This document shows positions 53,384-62,437 of a DNA stretch of 64,000 bases, one piece after another (the stretch's first letter is position 1; each line of letters starts with the position of its first letter). Below the pieces are notes generated by a model. That model saw only the letters and a list, made by a program, of their open reading frames with translations, did not search any database and was not told the DNA's origin. This DNA comes from Niallia circulans (GTDB taxonomy: Bacteria; Bacillota; Bacilli; Bacillales; Cytobacillaceae): positions 4,280,001 to 4,344,000 of the forward strand of contig NZ_CP026031.1 of assembly GCF_003726095.1 (NCBI RefSeq). The letters are read 5' to 3'. A program made the translations under genes and the position numbers.

Positions 53384-53417
53384 TCCATCTTATTTTGTAA
53401 TAGGATGGATTTTTTTT
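53384..53417 (+). terminator. Terminator after htrA
   Basis: TCCATCTTAT (53384-53393) pairs with ATAGGATGGA (53400-53409), one wobble, followed by eight T residues. Confidence 0.85.
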
Positions 53418-53526
53418 AAATCTGTTAATAATTTCGTCATAATTATATGATAATATAGTGTAAGAGTTATAATAGGGGTATGCCTATTATATCCAAAATT
53501 TTGTGCAGAGAGGATTTTAGCTTAAT

Positions 53527-54438
53527 ATGAAAAATAAGAAGGTTCTTATTCCTATTCTAGTGGTAGTACTAGTAGCGTTAATAATAGGAGCAGTTTATCT
53601 AACACAACGAAGTAAAACAGTCGCAACAGTGGAAAAGGAAAAGATTACACAAGAGCAACTAAATAAAGAGCTAAACAAACAATATGGCGCAACTGTATTA
53701 AATATGATGATCTCTAATAAAGTAGTAGATCTTGAAGCTGATAAAGCGAAAGTGAAAGTAACGGATAAAGACGTCCAAGCAGAATTGGACAAGATGATTA
53801 AACAGTACGGTGGACAAGAAACCTTTAATATGTTGTTAGCTCAAAATGGGATGACAGAAGATTTATTTAAAGAACAAGTGGAACAAAATCTAAAAGTAAC
53901 AAAAATTCTTGAGCCATCTATCGAAATTACGGATGATGAAATTAAGACATACTTTGAAGATAATAAAGCAAGTTTTGGCACTCCAGAGCAAGTGGAGGCA
54001 AGTCATATCTTAGTAAAAGATGAAAAAACGGCAAAAGAAGTGAAGAAGAAGTTAGACAACGGGGAAGACTTTGCTAAATTAGCTAAAGAATATTCTACTG
54101 ACACACAAACAAAAGATAAAGGTGGAGAATTAGGATACTTTACTTCAGGAAAAATGGTTGAAGCCTTTGACAAAGCGGCGTTCTCAATGAAAGTAGATGA
54201 AATTAGCGACCCAGTTAAAACAGATTTTGGATACCATATTATTAAAGTAACTGGTAAAAAAGAAGCAAAAGAAGCAACATTAGAAGATTCAAAAGCGAAA
54301 ATTAAAGAAACCTTATTAGCACAAAAGGTTCAAGAAAAAGCTGGTACTTGGTTAAATGAAGCTACTTCAAAATATAAAATTGATAATAAGTTAGAAAAAG
54401 ATCAAAAAGATCAAAAAGATCAAAAAGATAAAAAATAA
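53527..54438 (+). CDS. PrsA-type peptidyl-prolyl isomerase/foldase, membrane-anchored
   Basis: A 303-residue extracytoplasmic foldase. One N-terminal hydrophobic segment (about 5-26) is followed by a SurA_N-like region and a parvulin domain (about 145-240: EASHILVKDEKTAKEV, GGELGYFTSGKMVEAF and FGYHIIKV). The lipobox Cys of typical PrsA is absent, so the protein is held by an uncleaved helix or released. The C-terminus is a KDQ-KDQ-KDQ microrepeat from a 9-base repeat at 54397-54435. The start at ATG 53527 follows AGAGAGGA. It folds secreted proteins outside the membrane, in keeping with HtrA next door. Confidence 0.85.
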   Translation: MKNKKVLIPILVVVLVALIIGAVYLTQRSKTVATVEKEKITQEQLNKELNKQYGATVLNMMISNKVVDLEADKAKVKVTDKDVQAELDKMIKQYGGQETFNMLLAQNGMTEDLFKEQVEQNLKVTKILEPSIEITDDEIKTYFEDNKASFGTPEQVEASHILVKDEKTAKEVKKKLDNGEDFAKLAKEYSTDTQTKDKGGELGYFTSGKMVEAFDKAAFSMKVDEISDPVKTDFGYHIIKVTGKKEAKEATLEDSKAKIKETLLAQKVQEKAGTWLNEATSKYKIDNKLEKDQKDQKDQKDKK

Positions 54439-54440
54439 AT

Positions 54441-54476
54441 AAAAAAGCGGATAGCAAATGCTATCTGCTTTTTTTA
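54441..54476. terminator. Bidirectional terminator between prsA-type gene and def
   Basis: AAAAAAGCGGATAGC (54441-54455) and GCTATCTGCTTTTTTT form a strong stem with an AAAT loop. It lies between converging genes. Confidence 0.9.
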
Positions 54477-54501
54477 TTCAGACTGTAGAAATAAAAGTCA
54501 T

Positions 54502-55083
54502 TTAATATAAAGGAGTAATATCCACATTGGCAGGAAGCTCAAATGGGTTTTTACTATTGATATGATCATAAAATAGTATTCCGTTTAAGTGATCTATTTC
54601 ATGTTGAAAAACGATTGCTTCGTAATCCTTTAATTTAATTTTTACTTCTTCTCCATGTATATTGTATGCTCGAACCGTTATTCTACGATAGCGAGGAACA
54701 TAGCCTACAATGGATCGATCAATAGAAAGACAGCCTTCACTCTCAGGAATATAGGTCATGGCAGTAGAATGACTAATGATCTTAGGGTTGATTAACATAT
54801 ATTCCAATGCTTCACCGTTTTCTTGCCTAATATAACTCGCAAACATTCGTTTATTTAAGCCAATTTGGTTTGCCGATAATCCTACGCCTGCTCGTAGTTG
54901 GTATTTTTTTGACAAGATTGGATCCTGACTGTTTTTCAAATATTGCAGCATGCATTGCAACTCTTTTATATCCTCTTCAGTAGGAGGAATAGATACTTCC
55001 TTTGTTTTTTCACGAAGGATAGGATCGCCTTCTCTCACAATATCCTCCATGGTTATAATATATTCCTTTGTAAATTTACTCAT
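54502..55083 (-). CDS. def: Peptide deformylase (type 2)
   Basis: A 193-residue metalloenzyme that removes the formyl group from new proteins. The three motifs are GVGLSANQIG (Ser replaces the common Ala in GLAANQ), EGCLS with the metal-binding Cys, and QHEIDHLNG with the two metal His and catalytic Glu. The insert before motif I is that of Gram-positive type 2 enzymes (YkrB class). ATG 55083 has GGAGATGAG some distance upstream; an inner ATG at codon 12 (MEDIVREGDPIL) matches the usual family start better, so the exact start is uncertain. Confidence 0.92.
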   Translation of the reverse strand: MSKFTKEYIITMEDIVREGDPILREKTKEVSIPPTEEDIKELQCMLQYLKNSQDPILSKKYQLRAGVGLSANQIGLNKRMFASYIRQENGEALEYMLINPKIISHSTAMTYIPESEGCLSIDRSIVGYVPRYRRITVRAYNIHGEEVKIKLKDYEAIVFQHEIDHLNGILFYDHINSKNPFELPANVDITPLY

Positions 55084-55310
55084 CTAATAAACTCATCTCC
55101 AGCAAATATGGTATATATGTAAAATAGCAGAAGGAGCTTTAGATGTCTAATGGTTAAGCATATATCTTTATTTAGATATGAAAAAAGAATATAGAAGAAA
55201 TGCGAAAAAGCAAATTAAATTATTTTTAGGAAAATCTTACATATAAAATAAAGAAGAGGAAAGGCTATGAAGGTATAAAATTACTTATTTAAATGGAAAG
55301 GACGAGTTAG

Positions 55311-56024
55311 ATGAAAAAAATAATAATGCTGTTAATGCTAACTACTATAGCATTAACCGGCTTTTGTTCTTTAGTAAGTGCAGCTCCATCTTCAGAAAAA
55401 AGAGAGATAACCCAAGAAGATAAACAGTTTTTAATAGAAATGGCAAAAAGTTTGGGAATAAAGCCAGAAGGTAAAGACCCAGCTGCGATAAAAAAAGAAA
55501 TCCATGAAGTATTAATAAAGAAGGAAGCTCAGAAATTAGGAATAAAAACAGAGGGAAAAGATTTACAACAAATAGCGATGGAAGTACATACTGCTCATCT
55601 TAAAGAAGAAGCAAAGTCGCTAGGAATTAGCACAGAGGGGAAAGATGCCAAAACATTAATGAAAGAAGTGTTTGAGGCGAAAATTTTGAAACAGGCAAAA
55701 GAGCTGGGGATAGATACAAAAGAAAAAACAATACAGCAACTAGGCAAAGAAGTGCAAGAAAAAATGATTATGACTGAGGCAAAAAAGCTTAATATCCAAA
55801 CGGAAGGAAAAGATTTTAAGCAAATTGCCGATGAGATAAGAGATACACAAATTATGAAGAAAGCGAAAGAGTTAGGGATTGATACAGAAAATAAACAGCC
55901 AAAAGAATTATTAAAAGAAATGATGATTAAACATCCAAAAGAATTAAAAAAGTTAAAATTGTTTCCTTCTTATGGGGAACATTTCATGTTTAAAAAGCAC
56001 CATAAACTAAACAGAGAACATTAA
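55311..56024 (+). CDS. Secreted protein of six 28-residue helical repeats
   Basis: A 237-residue protein. A signal peptide (about residues 1-25) ends near VSAAPSS. Six units of exactly 28 residues then run from 41 to 208, starting at 41, 69, 97, 125, 153 and 181. The shared pattern is x-x-x-x-A-K-x-L-G-I-x-T-E-G-K-D, then a second helix ending in E-V or E-I. Each unit reads as two short amphipathic helices joined by a GI-x-T-EGKD turn. The tail is basic and His-rich. It begins at ATG 55311 behind GGAAAGGACGAG. I know of no function; adhesion, sequestration or cell-wall binding are guesses. Confidence 0.8.
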   Translation: MKKIIMLLMLTTIALTGFCSLVSAAPSSEKREITQEDKQFLIEMAKSLGIKPEGKDPAAIKKEIHEVLIKKEAQKLGIKTEGKDLQQIAMEVHTAHLKEEAKSLGISTEGKDAKTLMKEVFEAKILKQAKELGIDTKEKTIQQLGKEVQEKMIMTEAKKLNIQTEGKDFKQIADEIRDTQIMKKAKELGIDTENKQPKELLKEMMIKHPKELKKLKLFPSYGEHFMFKKHHKLNREH

Positions 56025-56034
56025 TACTACCTAG

Positions 56035-56067
56035 AAAAATCACTTGAATAATTCAAGTGGTTTTTCT
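56035..56067 (+). terminator. Terminator after the repeat-protein gene
   Basis: AAAAATCACTTGAA and TTCAAGTGGTTTTT pair around a two-base TA spacer, giving a stem at 56035-56064 with a T tail. Confidence 0.82.
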
Positions 56068-56441
56068 TTTTTTCTATTTTGTTCATTATTTTGAACAAAA
56101 TGGGAGATTAGCCTCTCCGGAATAAGGGGAAAAAAGTTAAAAAAACAGCATTTACCAATAGGGGATTGATTACCAAAAAAATAGGAAAGAGGAAGAGGTG
56201 TTCAATATATTGAAATGAACCTTTTGCCCTATTAACAATTAGGATTTTGAAACGTATTATCTATTTTTGAAAAAAAAAGCATAAAAGCCTGTAATTTTTA
56301 TAAAGGATTAGTATGCTTAAATTAGCAGACTTAGACAGTATATATGATATATGGAAAATTTACACGAAAAGAATAGTAATGTAAGGGAAAAGAAATCTGT
56401 TAATAGCTGCATTAAAAAGGGAGCAATAGGAGGAATAAAGA
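56068..56441 (+). other. Intergenic region with a perfect 10-bp inverted repeat
   Basis: ATTTTGTTCA (56076-56085) and TGAACAAAAT (56092-56101) form a perfect inverted repeat with a 6-base spacer. It may be an operator or a second hairpin. The remaining 340 bases are A/T-rich, with no clear promoter; AGGAGGA at 56428-56434 serves the next gene. Confidence 0.45.
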
Positions 56442-56693
56442 TTGAAGCAATATTCCAAACTACGAATTACGGAAAAAGATCAAAATATTTATAATGCACT
56501 GTGTGATTTGTATAAGGAAAAAGGGGGAAAAGTAGGGATTGGCCCTACAGAGATTGGAATAAGAGTTGGTAGAGATTCCTATGATGCTTCTGCATATTGC
56601 AATGCATCTTTAAAAAAGCTGATTCATTTTGAAAAAATTGAAAAAATAGATAACGGAAAGTATATACCACTAGAGATAGGGAAAGAAGAGTAA
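56442..56693 (+). CDS. Small protein with a winged-helix-like pattern, unknown
   Basis: An 83-residue soluble protein that begins at TTG 56442 behind a strong AGGAGGA seven bases away. It reads as an N-terminal helix (NIYNALCDLYKEKG), a short segment VGIGPTEIGIRV, a helix with YCNASLKKLIHF, and a C-terminal hairpin IEKIDNGKYIPL. This order resembles a compact winged helix, so DNA binding is possible. I do not recognise a family. It stands alone before a large hairpin. Confidence 0.6.
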   Translation: MKQYSKLRITEKDQNIYNALCDLYKEKGGKVGIGPTEIGIRVGRDSYDASAYCNASLKKLIHFEKIEKIDNGKYIPLEIGKEE

Positions 56694-56707
56694 TAAAAGA
56701 TTGTAAT

Positions 56708-56793
56708 TGCCCCATAAAAAATGTTTTGTAGAACGGTGTTTTGTTAATAAACACTACGAGCTTTTCTAAAACATTTTGTTATGGGGCATTTTT
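56708..56793 (+). terminator. Large 86-base hairpin after the small protein gene
   Basis: TGCCCCATAA (56708-56717) pairs perfectly with TTATGGGGCA (56779-56788), with further pairing of AATGTTTT/AAAACATT inside and GTGTT/AACAC at the tip; T residues follow. It can act as a terminator, but its size also fits a small RNA end or a miniature inverted-repeat element. Confidence 0.65.
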
Positions 56794-56854
56794 GCTTTAT
56801 AGAAATAATTTATATGAATGCTATTGAAAAATAGTCCATAGACCGAAAAAAGGA

Positions 56855-56953
56855 TTGAAAGTTAAAGAAATTAATGTATAATAACTGGGTATAAGTAAAC
56901 TTTAAGTTTAGTTATACAGAACTTTTGTGCCTTCAAGTTTACTATTTCTAAAC
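56855..56953 (+). promoter_or_regulatory. Promoter and operator of the polyamine operon
   Basis: TTGAAA (56855-56860) and TATAAT (56877-56882) are 16 bases apart. The palindrome TAAACTTTAAGTTTA at 56896-56910 lies just after the expected transcription start, and a looser GTTTA...TAAAC pair lies at 56937-56953. The downstream gene encodes an HTH-cupin regulator, so autorepression through TAAAC/GTTTA sites is a fair inference. Confidence 0.6.
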
Positions 56954-56970
56954 AAAAAGTAGGTTGAATC

Positions 56971-57513
56971 ATGGAAATCGGAAAAAAAATAAAGAATTTA
57001 CGGTTGAAAAAAGGATTAACACAAGAAGAGTTAGGTGAGAGAACTGATTTAAGCAAGGGATATATATCCCAGCTGGAGAGGGATTTAAGTTCTCCTTCCA
57101 TTGAGACATTTTTTGATATTTTAGAAGTTTTAGGATGTACACCGAAAGAATTCTTCGATGATGAAGAGCGAAAACAGAAGGTGGTTTATACAGAGGATGA
57201 TATAACGGATTTTTCTGATGAGGAAAAAGGGTATCGGATTCAATGGCTAGTTCCTGAATCAAATGAAAAAGAAATGGAACCAATACGGCTATTCTTTTCT
57301 AAGAATGGAGAATTTAAAATATTTGAACCTTCTTTATCGGAAACATTTGCATATGTAGTAGAAGGCGAAATTCTGCTGAAATTAGGCAGACAAGAGTATC
57401 GGGCAAAAAAAGGGGAATCTATTTACTATCATGCAACAGAGGAACATCAATTAATAAATCTAGCAGATGGTGTAACGGAATTAATTCTTGTAGCCACAGA
57501 TTCTTACTTATAA
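56971..57513 (+). CDS. HTH-cupin transcriptional regulator of polyamine uptake (PuuR-like)
   Basis: A 180-residue regulator. An XRE helix-turn-helix covers about residues 5-60 (LRLKKGLTQEELGERTDLSKG), and a cupin domain about 105-175 (ETFAYVVEGEILLKLG and GESIYYHATEEHQLINL). This is the PuuR/RamB-type layout. It lies 45 bases ahead of potA in the same direction, so it probably controls potABCD and senses a polyamine. It begins at ATG 56971; its ribosome site is weak (AAGTAGG). Confidence 0.85.
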   Translation: MEIGKKIKNLRLKKGLTQEELGERTDLSKGYISQLERDLSSPSIETFFDILEVLGCTPKEFFDDEERKQKVVYTEDDITDFSDEEKGYRIQWLVPESNEKEMEPIRLFFSKNGEFKIFEPSLSETFAYVVEGEILLKLGRQEYRAKKGESIYYHATEEHQLINLADGVTELILVATDSYL

Positions 57514-57558
57514 GAAGAATTCATAAACAATAGAAAAATCAATGAAGAGGGGGATATT

Positions 57559-58665
57559 ATGTCTGAGCAGCATATTATTCAATTTGAAAATGTAACAAAG
57601 AGTTATGATCAAGATACAACTGTTTTAGAAAATGTAAGCTTTGAAATTGAGCGAGGTAAATTTTATACACTGCTTGGTCCATCTGGCTGTGGAAAAACGA
57701 CTGTTTTACGATTAATTGCTGGATTTATGGAACCGACAGAAGGAAATATTTACTTTAACGGTAAGCTGATTAATAAAATACCTGCAAATAAAAGACAGGT
57801 AAATACCGTTTTCCAAGATTATGCGCTATTCCCCCATTTAAATGTATTTGAAAATGTGGCCTTTGGTCTTCGTATAAAAAAATGGAAGAAGCAAGTAATC
57901 GAAGAAAAAGTGAAAGAGGCTCTACGTTTTGTTAACTTGGAAGGCTACGAGAATAGAGAAATCAGTGAGATGTCTGGTGGACAGAGACAGCGTGTTGCAA
58001 TTGCAAGAGCCATTGTAAATGAACCGGAAATTATTCTTCTCGATGAACCATTATCTGCACTTGATTTAAAGCTTCGCACAGAAATGCAATATGAGTTAAG
58101 AGAATTACAGAGAAGATTAGGGATTACTTTTATCTTTGTGACACATGATCAGGAAGAAGCTTTGGCCATGTCAGATGAAATCTTTGTGTTAAATAAAGGA
58201 CGCATTGAGCAAAGCGGAACACCAACTGATATTTATGATGAACCAATTAATCGTTTTGTAGCAGACTTTATCGGGGAATCCAATATTGTACCAGGAACAA
58301 TGAAAAAAGATTTTGTTGTCCATTTTGGCAGTAAAACTTTTGATTGTGTAGATGGTGGCTTTGACGATAATGAAGCAGTAGAAGTAGTAATACGCCCAGA
58401 GGATTTAGAAATTACTTCTTTAGAAGCAGGTAAATTAAAGGTAAAGGTAGACTCTCAATTATTTAGAGGCGTTCATTACGAGATTTGTGGGTATGACGAG
58501 GATGGAAATGAATGGCTAGTTCATTCTACAAAGAAAGCAACGGTAGGAACCGAAATTGGCCTTTACTTTGAACCAGAGGCTATTCATGTTATGCGCCTTG
58601 GGGAAACAGAAGAAGAGTTTGATAAACGCCTAGAAGCGTATGAGGGGGCAGCCAATGAAAAGTAG
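57559..58665 (+). CDS. potA: Spermidine/putrescine ABC transporter ATP-binding protein PotA
   Basis: A 368-residue ATPase. Walker [10 protein letters not shown] is near residues 40-48, signature [14 protein letters not shown], Walker [13 protein letters not shown] and switch His VTHDQEE. The C-terminal TOBE domain (about 280-360) is typical of PotA. It begins at ATG 57559 behind GAGGGGG and overlaps potB by 11 bases. Confidence 0.93.
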   Translation: MSEQHIIQFENVTKSYDQDTTVLENVSFEIERGKFYTLLGPSGCGKTTVLRLIAGFMEPTEGNIYFNGKLINKIPANKRQVNTVFQDYALFPHLNVFENVAFGLRIKKWKKQVIEEKVKEALRFVNLEGYENREISEMSGGQRQRVAIARAIVNEPEIILLDEPLSALDLKLRTEMQYELRELQRRLGITFIFVTHDQEEALAMSDEIFVLNKGRIEQSGTPTDIYDEPINRFVADFIGESNIVPGTMKKDFVVHFGSKTFDCVDGGFDDNEAVEVVIRPEDLEITSLEAGKLKVKVDSQLFRGVHYEICGYDEDGNEWLVHSTKKATVGTEIGLYFEPEAIHVMRLGETEEEFDKRLEAYEGAANEK

Positions 58666-59452
58666 TACTAAATGGTATACGGTCCCTTATTATCTATGGA
58701 TTGTACTTTTTGTTATTGCTCCAGTTGCACTTGTTGTTTATTATTCTTTCTTTGATATTGAAGGGGCATTTACGTTTGAAAATTATCAGAAGTTCTTTAC
58801 ACCAGTTTATTTGAAAATGACGTTAAGTTCCTTTTGGTATGCTTTTTTAATAACGTTCTTTTCCTTGATTATTGCATATCCGACTGCGTATTTATTAACT
58901 AAAACGAAGCATAAGCAATTATGGCTGTTATTAATTATTTTACCATCATGGATTAATCTTTTATTAAAGGCATATGCATTCTTAGGGATATTTGGAACAC
59001 ATGGTGCAGCCAATCAGATGCTCGATTTTCTTGGAATCGGTGAACAACAAATATTATTTACAGACTTCAGCTTTCTATTTGTAAGTGTGTATATCTTTAT
59101 TCCTTTTATGATTCTACCTATTTTCAATGCATTAGAGAAGATGAATCCTAGCTTAGTAGATGCGTCTCAGGATTTAGGAGCGTCATCTTGGACGACATTT
59201 AAAAAAATTGTCTTTCCTCTAACATTAAATGGAGTAAAGTCTGGGTGCCAAGCTGTATTTATTCCAGCTCTATCCCTATTTATGATCACTCGTTTAATTG
59301 CAGGTAACCGTGTCATCACATTAGGTACTGCGATTGAACAGCATTTCCTAATTACACAAGATTGGGGAATGGGTTCGACGATAGCTGTATTTTTGATTAT
59401 TAGTATGATTATCATCATGGTTCTTACAGGGAACAGAAAGAGAGGGATATAA
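58655..59452 (+). CDS. potB: Spermidine/putrescine ABC transporter permease PotB
   Basis: A 265-residue permease with six helices. [18 protein letters not shown] and the docking loop [21 protein letters not shown] are family marks. The ATG at 58655 follows GAGGGGGCAG within the potA end; an upstream in-frame start at 58640 precedes that site and is rejected. Confidence 0.92.
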   Translation: MKSSTKWYTVPYYLWIVLFVIAPVALVVYYSFFDIEGAFTFENYQKFFTPVYLKMTLSSFWYAFLITFFSLIIAYPTAYLLTKTKHKQLWLLLIILPSWINLLLKAYAFLGIFGTHGAANQMLDFLGIGEQQILFTDFSFLFVSVYIFIPFMILPIFNALEKMNPSLVDASQDLGASSWTTFKKIVFPLTLNGVKSGCQAVFIPALSLFMITRLIAGNRVITLGTAIEQHFLITQDWGMGSTIAVFLIISMIIIMVLTGNRKRGI

Positions 59453-59453
59453 G

Positions 59454-60257
59454 ATGAAAAAGCTATCCAAATGGTCTGTATTGTATTTATGTATTGTTTT
59501 TATCATATTATATGCCCCTATCTTTTATCTGATTTTTTACTCGTTTAATAGCGGGGGAACCATGCATGATTTTGATTCCTTTACACTTGGCTGGTATAAG
59601 GAGTTATTTCAAGATACAAGACTGCTCGTAATTGTGTTAAATACGATTATTATTGCTCTTTTGTCTGCAGCAGTATCAACTATCATTGGAGTACTTGGGG
59701 CTATTAGTATTTCTATAATGAGAAAAAAGGGCTTGAGGAATTCTATTTTGTCTTTAAACAATGTGCTTATTGTAAGCCCTGATGTTATTATTGGTGCTTC
59801 CTTCTTAATCTTTTTTACGATCATTGGAATCAAATTAGGATTCTTTTCTGTTCTGTTGTCACATATAGCTTTTTCGATTCCTATTGTTGTGATTATGGTT
59901 TTACCTAAGCTGGAAGAAATGAGTCCGACTTTGGTCGATGCTGCCTTAGATCTTGGAGCAAGCTGGAAGGATGTATTGACAAAAGTCATTATTCCTTATA
60001 TTTCACCAGGAATATTTGCTGGTTTCTTTATGGCATTAACCTATTCTTTAGATGACTTTGCTGTAACATTTTTTGTAACAGGTAATGGATTTACCACCTT
60101 ATCAGTAGAGATTTATTCTTTAGCACGACGAGGGATTTCTTTAAATATTAATGCATTATCGACCTTATTATTCTTATTTACGTTGCTTCTTGTCATTGGC
60201 TACTATTTCATTACGCAACGAGTTAATAAAACTCCACAAGCGGGGGTGAGAAAATGA
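59454..60257 (+). CDS. potC: Spermidine/putrescine ABC transporter permease PotC
   Basis: A 267-residue six-helix permease, partner of PotB. FYSFNSGG near the N-terminus and the docking loop DAALDLGASWKDVLTKVIIP are typical. It begins at ATG 59454, one base after the potB stop, behind AGAGAGGG. Its last four bases overlap potD. Confidence 0.92.
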   Translation: MKKLSKWSVLYLCIVFIILYAPIFYLIFYSFNSGGTMHDFDSFTLGWYKELFQDTRLLVIVLNTIIIALLSAAVSTIIGVLGAISISIMRKKGLRNSILSLNNVLIVSPDVIIGASFLIFFTIIGIKLGFFSVLLSHIAFSIPIVVIMVLPKLEEMSPTLVDAALDLGASWKDVLTKVIIPYISPGIFAGFFMALTYSLDDFAVTFFVTGNGFTTLSVEIYSLARRGISLNINALSTLLFLFTLLLVIGYYFITQRVNKTPQAGVRK

Positions 60258-61327
60258 AGTCTCTCATTCGTGGATTAATTGTTATTTTTGCACTGGCCTT
60301 CATCCTGCTATTTATTGTTCATCAATTAAATTCAAGCAGAGGGTATACGAGTGGTAAGACATTAACGGTATATAATTGGGGAGATTACATTGATGCAGAC
60401 TTAATTTCTAAGTTTGAAGAGGAGACAGGGATTAAGATAATTTATGAAACCTTTGATTCCAATGAGGCAATGATGACAAAGATTCAGCAGGGAGGAACAA
60501 GCTATGATATTGCGATTCCCTCTGAATACATGATCGATAAAATGAAGGAAGAAGATTTATTAATTCCGATTGATCATTCGAAGCTTCCTAACTTGAAAAA
60601 TATAGACAGCCGATTTATGGATCTTTCCTTTGATCCAGACAATAAATACTCAATTCCTTATTTCTGGGGAACAGTAGGAATTGTTTATAATCCAGCCATG
60701 CTTGATAATAAGAAAATTACTTCTTGGAATGATTTATGGGATAAGGATTTAAGAAATAAAATTATGCTGATAGATGGTGCACGAGAAATCATGGGGATGA
60801 GCTTAAATAGCTTACATTACTCTTTAAATGATAAAGATCATGATCACTTGCGGGAAGCAAAGGAAAAATTGGATACTTTAACACCAAATGTAAAGGCAAT
60901 TGTAGGCGATGAAATTCGTATGCTCATTGAAAATGAAGAAGCATCAATCGGTGTGTTATGGTCTGGAATGGCTGCTGAGATTATGTGGGAAAATGAAGAT
61001 GTAGAATATGTTGTTCCAGAAGAAGGATCTAATCTATGGTTCGATAATATGGTTATTCCAAAAACAGCCAAGAATATTGATGGGGCTCATCAATTTATTA
61101 ATTTTATGCTAGATGCTGAAAATGCTGCTCAAAATACAGAATATGTCGGTTATTCTACTCCTAACAAGGCGGCAATGAAATTTTTGCCAGAGGATATTAC
61201 TGGGGATGAACGTTTCTATCCAGATGAAGAATTGACATCTAAATTAGAAGTATACGAAAATCTTGGTCATCGTTCTCTAGCAGAATATAATGATTTATTC
61301 TTGGAGTTTAAGATGCATCGGAAATAA
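60254..61327 (+). CDS. potD: Spermidine/putrescine-binding protein PotD, membrane-anchored
   Basis: A 357-residue binding protein. LTVYNWGDYIDADLISKFEEETG is the PotD opening, followed by DIAIPSEYMIDKM and PYFWGTVGIVYNP. A hydrophobic N-terminal segment (about 5-24) lacks a lipobox cysteine, so an uncleaved signal anchor would hold it at the membrane. It begins at ATG 60254, overlapping potC by four bases, behind GGGGGTGAG. It completes a regulator-potABCD operon. Confidence 0.92.
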   Translation: MKSLIRGLIVIFALAFILLFIVHQLNSSRGYTSGKTLTVYNWGDYIDADLISKFEEETGIKIIYETFDSNEAMMTKIQQGGTSYDIAIPSEYMIDKMKEEDLLIPIDHSKLPNLKNIDSRFMDLSFDPDNKYSIPYFWGTVGIVYNPAMLDNKKITSWNDLWDKDLRNKIMLIDGAREIMGMSLNSLHYSLNDKDHDHLREAKEKLDTLTPNVKAIVGDEIRMLIENEEASIGVLWSGMAAEIMWENEDVEYVVPEEGSNLWFDNMVIPKTAKNIDGAHQFINFMLDAENAAQNTEYVGYSTPNKAAMKFLPEDITGDERFYPDEELTSKLEVYENLGHRSLAEYNDLFLEFKMHRK

Positions 61328-61471
61328 AAGTGAATTTCAGTGTAAACAGCATAAAATAAGAATGAAATAGAGAAATGTCATTGCTTTTTTATCATTCAAT
61401 CCCTTACCGAAAATTGTAAGACAAGAAAGGTGAAAGAGTTCTAAGGCTATTTAAAAAATCACTCTAGAATA

Positions 61472-61512
61472 AGAAAAAGACGTTCAAAAAATTTTGAGCG
61501 TCTTTTTCTACC
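61472..61512 (+). terminator. Terminator of the pot operon
   Basis: Arms 61472-61489 and 61492-61509 pair along nearly 16 bases with one wobble. The right arm ends in TTTTT. It lies 145 bases after potD; no other clear terminator is nearer. Confidence 0.8.
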
Positions 61513-61546
61513 TGGACATTAAGATGAAAGGATAAGGAGGAATGGA

Positions 61547-61603
61547 ATGAGATTAACAGAAGAAAGATATTATATCCGACCAATAGAGAAAAAACTAATG
61601 TAG
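61547..61603 (+). pseudogene. Truncated start of a GNAT-type acetyltransferase gene
   Basis: ATG 61547 behind AAGGAGGAA opens an 18-codon frame, MRLTEERYYIRPIEKKLM, that ends at TAG 61603. This resembles the first strand of GNAT acetyltransferases (pattern E-R-x-x-I-R-P). Nothing downstream continues the family in another frame that I can see, so it is a remnant, or a chance short ORF with a good ribosome site. Confidence 0.4.
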
Positions 61604-61698
61604 GAGCTTCCTGTTATCAAATTCTATTCAAAACATTAACCAAAAATAGGACAGTTCAATGTAACCAATTAAGGCTCAATTTTCATAAGAATAATTAC

Positions 61699-62436
61699 TC
61701 ATGCTTTTTTTTTTGCTATGCTCACATTTATAATACCAAATAAAAAAATAGTAAAAATCATAAAGAGAATTAAACGCATTAATACATCTGACATATCGAA
61801 GCTTGGTGTCGCCCACTTGTTTGCCAACTCGGTTCTGAAGGAGTCAAAAGGTATAAAATCTGCTATTTTTTTCATTACTCCTGTAATTTCAAAATCTCCA
61901 ATTGTACCCGTAAGAATGGCAATCCCAAAATATGCAATCATTGCAATTCCTTGAACAGCATTAAATCCTTTGAAAAACCATGCAATAGTGAACGCTAAAA
62001 AGTACAAAGAAATGGTTAATATTACAATGCCACAAATCATTAAAATTAAAGTCGTTGTACTAGGAAAGGGTAATGGAAGAGCGATTTGCAATACAAAGAA
62101 ATAAATAATGCAAATGCCAATAACCATAGAAAGAATCGCAATAAATTTTGCAAGCATCTGGTTTAGTTTCGTATACCCAAATAAAGAGAAGCGGGTAGAA
62201 ATACCACTTTCAATATCTTTAGCAAAAGCGATCGTGAAAGGTAGCAATACAAGTCCTAATGGTATCATTGGTAAGCACATTGAAAAAATTTTCTCAGCAA
62301 TTATATTATTTTGTGCTGCATCATTGGTATCATGGTATCCTCCGATTGCTAAAACTAATGGCAACAATCCTCCGACAATCATTCCAATATTGTATCCAAA
62401 TGTATTTTTTAATTCAAATTTGATATAATGTTTCAT
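61699..62436 (-). CDS. ABC-2 type transporter permease
   Basis: A 245-residue membrane protein with six helices on the minus strand. It opens MKHYIKFELKNTFGYN, typical of ABC-2 permeases with a short cytoplasmic head. The ATG at 62436 has AGGAGAAT just upstream; the longer frame to 62475 precedes that site and is rejected. It follows the ATPase gene by one base (TAGCATG). Together they should form a two-subunit exporter; the substrate is unknown. A peptide, drug or lipid is likely for this class. Confidence 0.82.
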   Translation of the reverse strand: MKHYIKFELKNTFGYNIGMIVGGLLPLVLAIGGYHDTNDAAQNNIIAEKIFSMCLPMIPLGLVLLPFTIAFAKDIESGISTRFSLFGYTKLNQMLAKFIAILSMVIGICIIYFFVLQIALPLPFPSTTTLILMICGIVILTISLYFLAFTIAWFFKGFNAVQGIAMIAYFGIAILTGTIGDFEITGVMKKIADFIPFDSFRTELANKWATPSFDMSDVLMRLILFMIFTIFLFGIINVSIAKKKA

Positions 62437-62437
62437 G

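Noticed and set aside
56351..56518. Longer frame from ATG 56351 running into the 83-residue gene
   Set aside because: It is in another frame, has no ribosome site and overlaps the better-supported TTG start at 56442.
62108..62428. Plus-strand ORF of 106 codons
   Set aside because: It is antisense to the ABC permease gene and has no ribosome site; it mirrors the hydrophobic codon use of that gene.
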